NCBI RefSeq assembly: GCF_030161115.1
Contig: NZ_BSPQ01000013.1
Location: forward strand, 248,001 to 312,000
DNA from: Psychromonas marina
GTDB lineage: Bacteria; Pseudomonadota; Gammaproteobacteria; Enterobacterales; Psychromonadaceae
Direction of reading: 5' to 3'
Length of the DNA: 64,000 bases
Shown: in pieces, positions 28,552-37,783 of the stretch
Layout: every line of letters begins with the position of its first letter
Numbering within the stretch: the first letter of the stretch is position 1
The notes under the pieces: generated by a model
Databases searched by the model: none
What the model was told of the DNA's origin: nothing
What the model saw: only the letters and a program-made list of their open reading frames with translations
Translations under genes and position numbers: made by a program

Positions 28552-30237
28552 ATGGAAACAAAACAGCCACTTAGTACAAAGTTATTACATTTTTCAGCTG
28601 ACAATAATGAGTTATTTATACTCATAAAACCTGTCGACGGTGAAATAACAGTACAAACATTAACGAGCCTGCTGCAATCAACAAACTATCGCACCCTAAA
28701 AGTAAATGTTGCTGGTGTTCAGCAAGCGGTACAAAGCTTTACACACCTAGCAGAAAAAAATAAAAACAAGCAAATCAACGACGCTGAATCAATCGCGATA
28801 GCCAGACGACTTCATGGTCAGCTAACCATCAACGTAGATCCACTTAAAATGGCAGCTAAAGCCGTCATTACCAGTGCTTATGGTGGTTTGCCTGTCACCC
28901 AACAACAGCTTAAGCAACAGATGATCGATCTAGGCATCATCAAGGGTATTATCGATAAAAATATCAACGTACTCATCGAAACAGCACAACAAGCAAAACC
29001 CGGCAGTAGCTTCCAAGCAACAATAGCCAAAGGGATTCATCCGATTCATGGTAAGGACGCCATGTTTAAGCGCCTTGTGGAAACGCCCCGAGAGCGTTTA
29101 TTAAAACCTCAAAAAAATAAAGATGGCAGCGTTGATATGCGCAATCTTGGACAATTAATTACCGTTAAACCCGGCACGAAATTAATGCAAAAAATCCCCT
29201 ATACCGAAGGGCGAGATGGCTTAACCATAACAGGTGAGGTAATGCCTCATAATAAAGGCAAAAACTTACAACTTGAGATAGGTGAAAACACAACCATTTC
29301 TGAGCAAGATGATAATCTATTAATTTCTACACTTTCTGGCATACCTAAAATACTTAATAACGGGATGAAAGTTGATGATGTGTTGGTGGTTAATAATGTC
29401 GATGTCGGCTACGGCCATGTTAATTACGAAGGCAGTGTCATTATCCAAGGGGATGTCTGCGATGGTATGAAAGTCAAAGCCAGTGGCGATATCACCATTG
29501 CAGGCTTTGTTGAATCATCACAGTTAGCATGTGGCGGCGATCTTATTGTCGGAAAAGGTATTATTGGTCATAAAGTGGAAGAAGGAAATAATAGCTATTC
29601 CTGTGAAGTAAGTGCTGATGGTTCGGTTACTGCACACTTCAGTCAGTACGCGAGAATAACAGCAGGTACCGAAGTCAATGTAAAGAAACAACTATTACAT
29701 TGCCATGTGAGTAGTAAAGGCGATATCAATGTATTTGACGAATCAGGCAATAAAGGAACAATACTCGGTGGTGTACTCTCTACACATGGTTCTATTCATG
29801 CCGTTTCATTAGGGGCAAGTGCAGGATCTAAAACACAAATAGATCTGATCGGTCACTACCCAAACTTAATGGATCAAAAACAAAAGATAAACACTTGTAT
29901 TCAGAGTGATCAGCTAAAATTAGAAAAATTAATTGAAGCACAGCGTAAAGTTGATATTTTGCCGAATGGAGAAAAAAAACAATCCTTGGATGCACGGTTA
30001 ATGCTGACCAAAGAAGAAGTAAAACAACATATTATTGAACTGACTGCCAACCTTGATAATAACAAGGGCGAGCTACAGCAATACTTTGAACGTGCTCAAG
30101 TCATTGTTCAAAAAGAGATGTTTAATGATGTGTATATCAATATTGGTAAAGATAAATTCCGCTCTGCGAGAAATTATGGCCCAACTAAAGTGAGTATCAA
30201 AGAATATAAAATAAGTACCGAACCCTATAAGAAGTAG
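28552..30237 (+). CDS. FapA/DUF342 domain protein
   Basis: A 561-residue protein with a central FapA/DUF342 region: GRDGLTITGEVMP followed by a run of short glycine-rich beta repeats (SVIIQGDVCDGMKVKASGDITIAG, shown in part) that should form a parallel beta-helix. A coiled coil rich in Lys, Glu and Gln follows (about residues 440-525). DUF342 proteins are sometimes named flagellar assembly protein A, and the N-terminal region has been linked to polar or kinase-associated roles in vibrios. No flagellar gene is nearby and no signal peptide is seen, so I do not assign a flagellar role. The gene stands alone between a terminator and a convergent lysR. Confidence 0.75.
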   Translation: METKQPLSTKLLHFSADNNELFILIKPVDGEITVQTLTSLLQSTNYRTLKVNVAGVQQAVQSFTHLAEKNKNKQINDAESIAIARRLHGQLTINVDPLKMAAKAVITSAYGGLPVTQQQLKQQMIDLGIIKGIIDKNINVLIETAQQAKPGSSFQATIAKGIHPIHGKDAMFKRLVETPRERLLKPQKNKDGSVDMRNLGQLITVKPGTKLMQKIPYTEGRDGLTITGEVMPHNKGKNLQLEIGENTTISEQDDNLLISTLSGIPKILNNGMKVDDVLVVNNVDVGYGHVNYEGSVIIQGDVCDGMKVKASGDITIAGFVESSQLACGGDLIVGKGIIGHKVEEGNNSYSCEVSADGSVTAHFSQYARITAGTEVNVKKQLLHCHVSSKGDINVFDESGNKGTILGGVLSTHGSIHAVSLGASAGSKTQIDLIGHYPNLMDQKQKINTCIQSDQLKLEKLIEAQRKVDILPNGEKKQSLDARLMLTKEEVKQHIIELTANLDNNKGELQQYFERAQVIVQKEMFNDVYINIGKDKFRSARNYGPTKVSIKEYKISTEPYKK

Positions 30238-30261
30238 CTTTAAACTTAAATTAATACTCGC

Positions 30262-31155
30262 TCACAATGCCCAGGGCAACTGTTCAAAATAGTCACTTAA
30301 AAAATCGATAAATGCTCTTACTATTGGAGAAAGGTGTTCCCGTGAAGGATATAACAGGTAGATATCCATCGGCTTTGGTCGCCAGTCTTTCAGCACCTTC
30401 TCAAGTTTTCCATTTTTAATGTCAGTATTAGCAAGATAGGTGGGTAGCATTGAAATACCAGCCCCTGACTGTACAGCTTGCATCAAAGCTGTCGCTTCAT
30501 TCGCTGTCAACTGACATTTAACCGCTATCGCATGGTGCACTTTATCTTGATGTAAATTCCAAACATGCTGCTTACTGCCTTTATAACCTAAACAATGATG
30601 TTGTAATAGATCAGTAGGCACCTTGATCACTGGGTGTGTTGATAAATACTCAGGCGTTGCCACTAATACAGAGTCGCATCGTGCAATCGCTTTACCGATC
30701 AAACTCGGATCTGGTGAGGTCGCGATTCTAATCGCCAGATCAATACGATTTTTAATAAGGTCAGCATGAATATCGTTACAATCAACATCAATATTCACAT
30801 TCGGATTCAATTGCATAAATGCAGTAATTGCAGGCATTAATTGTGCATGAGCAAAAGAGATGCTCGAGGCGATACGAATTGATCCCGACAGTTCACCAAC
30901 CGGTTTAACCTGATTGCATATCAACTCCGACGCAGCAACCCACTCCTCTACCTGCTTTAAACAGGACTCACCCATGGTAGTTAAAGAAACCTTGCGCGTG
31001 GTGCGATTTAATAAGCGCACATCAAGCCAGTTTTCCATTTCCTCTATATAACGCGTCACCATCGGACGAGACATACCTAACCGCTCTGCGCTAGCGGTGA
31101 AACTTTGCGAATACGCAACATCAATAAACACCCTAGCGGCTGTTACTTTATCCAT
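30262..31155 (-). CDS. LysR-family transcriptional regulator
   Basis: A 297-residue LysR-type regulator with the N-terminal winged helix-turn-helix (residues about 17-36, FTASAERLGMSRPMVTRYIE) and a LysR substrate-binding domain (about 90-290). It belongs to the large DmlR/AaeR-like branch; the effector cannot be read from sequence. It is divergent from the metallo-beta-lactamase-fold gene with a 114-base shared region, the classic LysR arrangement, so it most likely controls the MBL-fold/DsbA-fold pair. A near-palindrome in the gap may be its site. Confidence 0.88.
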   Translation of the reverse strand: MDKVTAARVFIDVAYSQSFTASAERLGMSRPMVTRYIEEMENWLDVRLLNRTTRKVSLTTMGESCLKQVEEWVAASELICNQVKPVGELSGSIRIASSISFAHAQLMPAITAFMQLNPNVNIDVDCNDIHADLIKNRIDLAIRIATSPDPSLIGKAIARCDSVLVATPEYLSTHPVIKVPTDLLQHHCLGYKGSKQHVWNLHQDKVHHAIAVKCQLTANEATALMQAVQSGAGISMLPTYLANTDIKNGKLEKVLKDWRPKPMDIYLLYPSREHLSPIVRAFIDFLSDYFEQLPWAL

Positions 31156-31176
31156 TATATGCTCGATTTATGAAAC

Positions 31177-31189
31177 AATAATGCTTATT
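31177..31189. promoter_or_regulatory. Candidate LysR operator
   Basis: AATAA-TGC-TTATT lies in the gap between the divergent lysR and MBL-fold genes, 80 bases before the latter's start. It loosely fits the T-N11-A shape, but AT-rich palindromes arise easily here. Confidence 0.25.
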
Positions 31190-31269
31190 ATTAGCTATAT
31201 ATCTAAACATCACAACACTCTATTATTCCTTTTGTCTTTTATCAGCGAATAAAACCAAAAGGAATTCCA

Positions 31270-32163
31270 ATGAAACTATCAACATTAAAAAAAGCAATAA
31301 TCAGCAAATCAATCCTTGTTGCCGCTACCATAACAATATCAACAGGGTTACATGCAGAAACACAACCTTTGCACTTTGAAGTGTATAGCGCACCAGAAAG
31401 TAGCTTTAACGTTAATTCAACGCTGATTTACGGTGAAAAAGAAGCGATTATTATTGATGCAGGGTTTAGTAATGCTGACGCACTGCGCATTGCAGCTAAT
31501 GTTTACGATTCAGGCAAAAAACTAACCACTATTTTTATTAGCCAATCAGATCCTGATTATTATTTTGGAACAAGCGAATTAGCAAAATTATTCCCTGATG
31601 CAAAAATTATTACAACGCCAGCAGTACGTGAGATGATCCAAGCTAAAATGGCTAAAAAAGTGGCTTTTTGGGGGCCTCAAATGGGCACCAATGCACCTGA
31701 ATCTCCAATATTACCAGAAGCTTATACGCAAAGTTCATTTTCGATTGAAGGCCATAAAATTGAAATTAAAGGCACCCAAGGTGTGTTAGCAAATCGCCCA
31801 TATTTATGGATCCCTTCTGAAAAAGCGATTCTGGGTAATATAGGCATTTTTGGAGATCTACATGTTTGGACTGCAGATACTCAAACCCAAGCTCGACTAG
31901 ATGCATGGAGCATGCAATTATCTGAGATGTTGGCACTCAAACCAACACTCGTGATTCCAGGTCATATGAAAGTTGGCACCGCCCTCGATGCCACTAACAT
32001 CCAGTATACAAAAACCTACTTAGCAGATTTTGAAAAACAAAAAGCGCAAAGTCAAAACAGTCAGCAATTAATAGACAGCATGATGGCAAGTTACCCGGCA
32101 GAGCAAGTGCCTCTTTCATTAAATATTGGTGCAAAAGTACATATGGGTGACATGAAATGGTAA
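31270..32163 (+). CDS. Exported metallo-beta-lactamase-fold protein with a degenerate metal site
   Basis: A 297-residue protein with an N-terminal signal peptide (about residues 1-29, ending TGLHAE) and a metallo-beta-lactamase fold (NSTLIYGEKEAIIIDAGFS, ALGN-like block at 187, PGHM at 230-233). The usual HxHxDH zinc motif reads SQSDPDYYFG (91-100): both leading histidines are missing, the aspartate is kept and the last His is Tyr. The later histidines in GDLHVW and PGHM are present. I recall related proteins with a similar DPDYYFG variant, so the change may be a subfamily trait, not decay. A SD-like AAAGGAA precedes the ATG. Its stop overlaps the next start by seven bases. Confidence 0.75.
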   Translation: MKLSTLKKAIISKSILVAATITISTGLHAETQPLHFEVYSAPESSFNVNSTLIYGEKEAIIIDAGFSNADALRIAANVYDSGKKLTTIFISQSDPDYYFGTSELAKLFPDAKIITTPAVREMIQAKMAKKVAFWGPQMGTNAPESPILPEAYTQSSFSIEGHKIEIKGTQGVLANRPYLWIPSEKAILGNIGIFGDLHVWTADTQTQARLDAWSMQLSEMLALKPTLVIPGHMKVGTALDATNIQYTKTYLADFEKQKAQSQNSQQLIDSMMASYPAEQVPLSLNIGAKVHMGDMKW

Positions 32164-32777
32164 AAATTCATTATTTTTTTGATCCAATGTGTGGTTGGTG
32201 TTTTGGTTCAACAGCACTCATCAAAGCAATTAAGCAACAGGGTATTGAACTTGAATTACACCCAGGCGGAATGATTGAGCGTCGGCCAATGGAAGCTGGA
32301 TTTCGTCAAGTTGTAGTAAGCTACGATGAGAGAATTCAAGTGTTAACTGGGCAACAGTTTGGCACTTTTTATAAAGCGCGAATAGCGAGCAATGAAACAA
32401 TTATATTGGATTCATTTTTGACCGCAAAAGCGATAATGACAGCGCAAGCATTAATTGGTAAAGGCGTTGAGATGCTTGAAAAAATTCAACAAGCTTATTA
32501 TCAGCAAGGACTAGATGTCAGTGATAACAATATTATTGAACAACTTGCATTAACAATTGGTATAGAGCAATTAGTTTGGCAGAAACAGATGCAAGTTAAT
32601 AATAACCAAATTGACCACATCATTGATGAGAATCGTCAGTTAATGTCAAATTACCAATTGAATGGTTTTCCTAGCTTACTACTAGAAAAAGAAGATGGGA
32701 CAATGCAAACTATCCCACATTCTCAATTTTATGGTGACTTGAATAAATGGTACCAATGGCTGAAAAAATATAATTAA
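32157..32777 (+). CDS. DsbA-fold thiol oxidoreductase family protein
   Basis: A 206-residue DsbA/FrnE-like protein. The thioredoxin-type active site is CGWC (Cys12-Cys15) in FFDPMCGWCFGST, and the cis-proline loop is NGFPSLLLE. There is no signal peptide, so it is predicted cytoplasmic, unlike classical DsbA. The tryptophan-containing motif and the FFDPMC lead-in fit the DSBA-like thioredoxin domain family (2-hydroxychromene isomerase/FrnE relatives). The ATG lies within the last codons of the MBL-fold gene (ATGGTAA overlap), so the two are translationally coupled and probably act together under the divergent LysR regulator. The substrate is unknown. Confidence 0.8.
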   Translation: MVKIHYFFDPMCGWCFGSTALIKAIKQQGIELELHPGGMIERRPMEAGFRQVVVSYDERIQVLTGQQFGTFYKARIASNETIILDSFLTAKAIMTAQALIGKGVEMLEKIQQAYYQQGLDVSDNNIIEQLALTIGIEQLVWQKQMQVNNNQIDHIIDENRQLMSNYQLNGFPSLLLEKEDGTMQTIPHSQFYGDLNKWYQWLKKYN

Positions 32778-32786
32778 CCAGACAAA

Positions 32787-32823
32787 CAAAAGCCCCGTAA
32801 TCTATAGGTGTGGGGCTTTTTTC
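32787..32823. terminator. Bidirectional terminator between the DsbA-fold and transglutaminase genes
   Basis: AAAAGCCCC and GGGGCTTTT pair across a 15-base loop and are followed by TTC on the plus strand. The genes on each side converge on it. Confidence 0.8.
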
Positions 32824-32836
32824 TAGCAGATATCAA

Positions 32837-34834
32837 TTAGATTTTTATAAGTTGTTTGATAAGCAGTTGTAACTGTCTCAACATTTTTTTACGCTCTGTT
32901 TCAGAGAGGCTCGGCTGATACTTTATGGCGTTATAGCGTTGTGCAAAGTTACCTAGTAACGCTGCTGAAGATGGTTTTTGAACGCTTAACAATGCACAAT
33001 AATCACTGATACTTTGGCCCATTTGGCGCGGATAGCCTTGTTGAGTAAAATGCGATTGCAATGATAAATAGAGTTTATCCTCTAATGCTATTTTTTTCCT
33101 CTGCCACGGCTTAAATATCATTAACAGTAGCGCACTAAAAATAGCCGCCATTAATAGAAAAACAGTATAGGTAATGTTTAGCCAAGGAAATTTAGCTAAC
33201 CAGTATTGCAATAGTCTTAACTGTTTTCCATTATCAAAGTTAACCACATAACGTGCCCAGAGATAATCCATCTGTGCAAGGCGAACACGTAAGGCATTAA
33301 GCAGTTCAACAGACTGCCACTTTTGTAATGAGAAAAGCTCATCAGCCAAAAACTCATTACTATTTGTCAAACTGGCTTCGAGACCGGACTCAACGCGTTC
33401 TGGGGCAACAAAAGAGGTCGGGTCGACACGCTGCCAACCGCCATCAGACCATATTTCAACCCACGCATGTGCATCGTACTGACGTACCGTAAAAAAACCT
33501 TCAGAGGCTTGCCACTCGCCGCCTAAATATCCAGTTACCATACGTGCAGGAAAACCTAAGCGACGTGCAACATATAGATAACTACTCGCATAGTGCACAC
33601 AAAACCCGGCTTGAGTTGTAAACAGAAAATCGTCCACCTGACTTTTACCTAACAAAGGTGGCTTAAGCGTATAAGTAAAATGCATGGAGAAACGTGCTAA
33701 AAGTAAGCGAAGAATCTGTTCTTTACTGTGCCCTTTGCGTAAATTATCCGTTATCCATTGCTCAGTTTGAGGATTTTCCACGGCACTATTTAATGTCGGT
33801 AGCTGCGTTAGTTGTCTGATCTGTACAGGTGTTAATTTTTTTGTATTGACGCTGTCCATTTGCTCGATGGAAAAGGCCTTGCGCGTAACAATAGGCTGCT
33901 CACTGCGTAAAGAGTAATCGGATAAACTAACCAATCCAGAAGGTGTTAAAGCATAATCTAAAACGGGTACCCAATAATTATAATGTGGCTCAATGATCAG
34001 TTCATATTCAACCTTATTACCTTTCTGTGTCGGATAAAAACTCAATCCGGCCCCCCTTTTTGCCAGTGACTCTTGCTGCTTTTTCTGATCACTCTGCGAC
34101 CAGGTTGTCCCGTCAAAATTATCAAGTGTCATTGCGCGCCAATAACGCTCATTTTCAGGTACTACTTTATCTTTAAAAGTAGCTCGAAATGCTAACGCAC
34201 TTGAGCGACTAAGTTTTGCAATTCCCCCTGGACTAACGCTATCACTCAACCCAGTCGTTGCTTGCTTCTGTAACGGCATTTTCCATAGCGAAGGTAAACG
34301 CGGTATCACCACAAACAATAAGCTCGCTAACGGTAAACTGATTAAGCAGCTTTTAAAAAGTAGCTTTATAAATGCTTTTTTATACAACTGCTGAACATGC
34401 AAACTTAATAAAGTGGCTAATAAGAGTAGGAGCAATAACGACGCAATCAATGCAGAACCAATTGACGTATTGAAGATAAAAAATAGGGCCGTTAATATGA
34501 ACCCCGTATTAATAAAAAAATACACATCTCGTCGCGTTCTTAGCTCTAAAAATTTAAGACTAAAACCGAGAAATACCAAATGTAATAAAAGCGTAAACAG
34601 TCCCTGAGAATAGATAATCGAAACGGTGAGTGCACTCATTGCCACTGCAAACAAGCCTAATAACAGCGGAGAGAGTAACGCTACTCGGCCAATAAAATGG
34701 CCAATACGCCAAGCAGCACATGTAATACCAATGAAAACAATATAGCTACTTAATTGCGGCAACAGCACAATAACAATGACACTATAAGTCACAATAATAA
34801 GGGTTAAATTCAATCTATTTAAGTATGCTTTCAT
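32837..34834 (-). CDS. Membrane transglutaminase-like protein (TgpA type)
   Basis: A 665-residue protein of the TgpA layout: about five or six N-terminal membrane helices (10-180), a periplasmic transglutaminase-like domain, a further membrane helix (about 555-575) and a short cytoplasmic tail. The cysteine protease-like triad is complete: Cys412 in GFCVHYA, His456 in DAHAWVE and Asp471 in RVDPT. TgpA is essential in Pseudomonas aeruginosa but its substrate is unknown. It is the last gene of a moxR-DUF58-transglutaminase operon; its ATG overlaps the DUF58 stop by four bases. Confidence 0.87.
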   Translation of the reverse strand: MKAYLNRLNLTLIIVTYSVIVIVLLPQLSSYIVFIGITCAAWRIGHFIGRVALLSPLLLGLFAVAMSALTVSIIYSQGLFTLLLHLVFLGFSLKFLELRTRRDVYFFINTGFILTALFFIFNTSIGSALIASLLLLLLLATLLSLHVQQLYKKAFIKLLFKSCLISLPLASLLFVVIPRLPSLWKMPLQKQATTGLSDSVSPGGIAKLSRSSALAFRATFKDKVVPENERYWRAMTLDNFDGTTWSQSDQKKQQESLAKRGAGLSFYPTQKGNKVEYELIIEPHYNYWVPVLDYALTPSGLVSLSDYSLRSEQPIVTRKAFSIEQMDSVNTKKLTPVQIRQLTQLPTLNSAVENPQTEQWITDNLRKGHSKEQILRLLLARFSMHFTYTLKPPLLGKSQVDDFLFTTQAGFCVHYASSYLYVARRLGFPARMVTGYLGGEWQASEGFFTVRQYDAHAWVEIWSDGGWQRVDPTSFVAPERVESGLEASLTNSNEFLADELFSLQKWQSVELLNALRVRLAQMDYLWARYVVNFDNGKQLRLLQYWLAKFPWLNITYTVFLLMAAIFSALLLMIFKPWQRKKIALEDKLYLSLQSHFTQQGYPRQMGQSISDYCALLSVQKPSSAALLGNFAQRYNAIKYQPSLSETERKKMLRQLQLLIKQLIKI

Positions 34835-35793
34835 GATTGATTCTTCACTCGTTCAAATAATGCAAGCGCAGTTAAACAGCGTTTTTTATGTACGCTTCCT
34901 AATCCCATCTCTATCTTCTGGTTTGGCAATATAAGCGCATATCTCAGCCCCTTTTTTTCAAGTTCGATAATGTGATAACAGAGAAAGCTTAACCTTGTTT
35001 CCAGCGCTAAATGGTTGAGTCTGCTAATATCTAATACATGGTCGCCACCAGAAAACTGCTCAAACTGTTTAGTTAACCAACCTCTTCCCTGTGCAACTTG
35101 TTTCCATGCAACTGACTTTAAAGACTCTCCGGGTTGATAGCTTTTTAAGGTTGAGAATTGATCTACGCCTAACCTGCTTTTACCCATCGAGTGAGCAACA
35201 TTATGTTCTGAAGATGATAGATCTTGTAGTGTATTTTCTAGCGGTTGTGGATATAACAACAACTGATAATCAAAATCTAGGTGAGTCCAGACATTGTAAA
35301 GACCAAAAGGAAAGCTTGAACGCAGAGTGATACGTCCCGGATTAAAGTAACCTCTATTTTTGCTAGTGGCATACAAGTAAACGCTATCATCATTAACAAT
35401 TGAGGTTAACTTAGATTGCCCCTTTTGAAAGCAGAAAGTAAGGTCTTGAGCATGATGTTTAGCGTGTATCAAGCGCAGAATAAATTGACAATCTTGCCCA
35501 GCAAACTGTGCCTCACTATCGGTCGCTGTCAATGTCAGCTTGGCAAGGTTTTGGTAACTGAGCAGTAAACAGGTCACCATGAAACTACAAAGAAAAAATA
35601 CCATCAGTAAAATTAAGTTATTTTGATAGTTCGTGCCTAACAAAAATAAAATGAAGCAACTGATTAAAAAGTGTATGCCCGCTTTTGAGGGGAAGATAAA
35701 AAGGTTGCGGCTATTAAGCGTGACCTGTTTAGTGGCAGGTAAACGTCGTGTCACCCACTTATCAAAGTATTTACGGAAAAACACGTTTATCAT
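34831..35793 (-). CDS. DUF58 domain membrane protein
   Basis: A 320-residue DUF58-family protein. Two adjacent membrane segments lie near the N-terminus (about residues 38-56 and 60-78). The cytoplasmic part carries the family block GVDQFSTLKSYQPGESLKSV (about 210-229) followed by AWKQVAQGRGWLTKQFE, and an abbreviated von Willebrand A-like end. DUF58 proteins pair with MoxR ATPases, which are thought to remodel or activate client complexes. It overlaps moxR upstream by four bases and the transglutaminase gene downstream by four, so translation of all three is coupled. Confidence 0.82.
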   Translation of the reverse strand: MINVFFRKYFDKWVTRRLPATKQVTLNSRNLFIFPSKAGIHFLISCFILFLLGTNYQNNLILLMVFFLCSFMVTCLLLSYQNLAKLTLTATDSEAQFAGQDCQFILRLIHAKHHAQDLTFCFQKGQSKLTSIVNDDSVYLYATSKNRGYFNPGRITLRSSFPFGLYNVWTHLDFDYQLLLYPQPLENTLQDLSSSEHNVAHSMGKSRLGVDQFSTLKSYQPGESLKSVAWKQVAQGRGWLTKQFEQFSGGDHVLDISRLNHLALETRLSFLCYHIIELEKKGLRYALILPNQKIEMGLGSVHKKRCLTALALFERVKNQS

Positions 35794-36701
35794 AAATTCA
35801 ATGGGTCAACACGTTTAAGTAACGCGTTACTCAATACACCATTGCCTTGTTTTTCATAATTAATCCCCTGTAAACGATGCTCTGTAACAGCACTAAAAAC
35901 AGCTTGCACATCTTCCGGGATAACATAGCTTCGCTGGTTAATGAAGGCCATCGCCTTGGAGGCTTGCAGAATAGTTTTACTACAACGAGGTGAAAGTGGG
36001 CTCATTGCCATACCACTATAACGACTTTCATCTACTAGACTTAATATATAGTGTAAAAGTGCATCGTTAGTGGCTACTTTTTTCACTGCTTGTTGCATCT
36101 CTTGTAGCGCAGACAAATCAATAACGGCATTAATATTGAGAGCAGAGTTAGCACTTTTTAACATCGCCATTTCAGCATCTCTCGCCGGAAAACCCAACTC
36201 GATACGCATCATAAAACGATCTAACTGAGATTCTGGTAGCGGAAACGTACCCGCTTGGTCGGTCGGGTTTTGTGTCGCTATGACAAAAAATGGGCTAGGT
36301 AATGGGTAAGTATTACCATCAACGGAGATCTGTTTTTCTTCCATCGCTTCAAGCAATGCACTTTGTGTTTTTGGGCTAGCCCGATTTATCTCATCAGCTA
36401 ATAACACTTGACTAAAAATTGGCCCTTGATGAAAACGAAATTGCTGCTTCGCGGAGTCAAATATCGACACGCCTAAAATATCAGCAGGTAACATATCACT
36501 GGTAAATTGTACCCGCTGGTAGTCAAGACCCAAGGTCTTCGCCAACATTGAAGCTAAAGTGGTTTTTCCCATACCAGGTAGATCTTCAATTAAGAGATGC
36601 CCATCTGCAAGCAAACAGACAAGGGCTAATTGTGTTTGCTGCTCTTTTCCAAGCAACACGCTATTAAGTTGCGCGAGAATATTTTCTATTTTATTGTGCA
36701 T
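35790..36701 (-). CDS. MoxR-family AAA+ ATPase
   Basis: A 303-residue MoxR-type AAA+ ATPase. Walker A is LPGMGKTT (41-48), Walker B is LLADEIN (100-106), and sensor and arginine-finger regions follow in FVIATQNP and LPESQLDRFMM. The C-terminal lid (AMSPLSPRCSKTILQA) is also typical. MoxR proteins are chaperone-like ATPases commonly encoded with DUF58 and transglutaminase partners, as here. It is the promoter-proximal gene of that operon, divergent from yeeN across 151 bases. Confidence 0.92.
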   Translation of the reverse strand: MHNKIENILAQLNSVLLGKEQQTQLALVCLLADGHLLIEDLPGMGKTTLASMLAKTLGLDYQRVQFTSDMLPADILGVSIFDSAKQQFRFHQGPIFSQVLLADEINRASPKTQSALLEAMEEKQISVDGNTYPLPSPFFVIATQNPTDQAGTFPLPESQLDRFMMRIELGFPARDAEMAMLKSANSALNINAVIDLSALQEMQQAVKKVATNDALLHYILSLVDESRYSGMAMSPLSPRCSKTILQASKAMAFINQRSYVIPEDVQAVFSAVTEHRLQGINYEKQGNGVLSNALLKRVDPLNL

Positions 36702-36852
36702 TTTTTATCCTTTTGAGCAATATTGTGTATGAAAACAAGTAATATCAATATCTAGCTCAATATTTATTGCTACTACACTAGCGCACAACTGTCCTAAGGA
36801 GTAGAATTTGGGTCGAAAATTTTAACTAACCTTATAAAAAGAGTTTGAACCG

Positions 36853-37575
36853 ATGGGAAGAGCATATCAAAACCGTAAAGAGTCTATGGCTAAAACTGCG
36901 GGCGCAAAAACAAAAGTTTATTCTAAATACTCAAAAGAGATCTATGTCAGCGCTAAGACCGGTGGCTTTGATCCAGATGGTAACCTTGCATTACGTCGTT
37001 TAATCGATGGTGCAAAAAAAGACCAAGTTCCAAGTCACGTAATTAAAAATGCAATCGATAAAGCAAAAAGTGGTGCAGGTGAAGATTACGAACGTGCAAC
37101 CTACGAAGGTTATGCCCCTGGTGGTTGTAGCGTGATTGTTGATTGCTTAACTGACAATAACAAACGTACATGGACTGACGTGCGTAACTGTTTCACAAAA
37201 ACAGATGCTAAAATTGGCTCTCCTGGTAGTGCTGCACATATGTTTGAACATCAAGCTGTATTTGTATTTACGGGTGAAGATGATGAAGCAGTACTAGAAG
37301 ATCTGATGATGGCTGATGTCGATGTTACAGACGTTGTTGCTGAAGATGGTAAAATAAGCGTATTTTGCCCTCATACAGAATTTTTCAAAGCAAAAACAGC
37401 ACTTCACGAAAACTATCCAGAACTTGAGCTTGATGTTGAAGAGGTAACGTTTGTACCACAAACTGATGCTGATATCGCACCTGAGCATGTTGAGAGATTC
37501 GAGAAGTTTATGGCAATGCTAGATGATTGTGATGACGTACAAAACGTTTACCACAATGGTGTATTACCAGAGTAA
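36853..37575 (+). CDS. yeeN: YebC/PmpR family protein, YeeN type
   Basis: A 240-residue YebC-family protein. The start [20 protein letters not shown] and the [11 protein letters not shown] block match the YeeN subgroup more than YebC itself, which begins MAGHSKW. Family members were first described as transcriptional regulators (PmpR); some are now linked to translation of difficult proline-rich sequences. The three-domain body is complete ([31 protein letters not shown]). It is a single-gene unit with a terminator at 37623. Confidence 0.9.
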   Translation: MGRAYQNRKESMAKTAGAKTKVYSKYSKEIYVSAKTGGFDPDGNLALRRLIDGAKKDQVPSHVIKNAIDKAKSGAGEDYERATYEGYAPGGCSVIVDCLTDNNKRTWTDVRNCFTKTDAKIGSPGSAAHMFEHQAVFVFTGEDDEAVLEDLMMADVDVTDVVAEDGKISVFCPHTEFFKAKTALHENYPELELDVEEVTFVPQTDADIAPEHVERFEKFMAMLDDCDDVQNVYHNGVLPE

Positions 37576-37622
37576 TAACACGCTGAGAAATTAGCAGGCT
37601 CTATGAGAGTAACACACAATAT

Positions 37623-37649
37623 AAAACCACGTTTCTACGTGGTTTTTTT
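37623..37649 (+). terminator. Rho-independent terminator after yeeN
   Basis: AAAACCACGT and ACGTGGTTTT pair perfectly around TTCT and run into TTTTTTTG. Confidence 0.88.
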
Positions 37650-37783
37650 GTCCCTCTATTATGCCCCCTTCCTTTAAAGTCACCAGACACTCCACAACAT
37701 AACAAATAATCATCAAACCAGAGTATTTCACATATAAAAACAAATACTATTCTCCTATACTCTGGATTATATTTTCCTGAACA

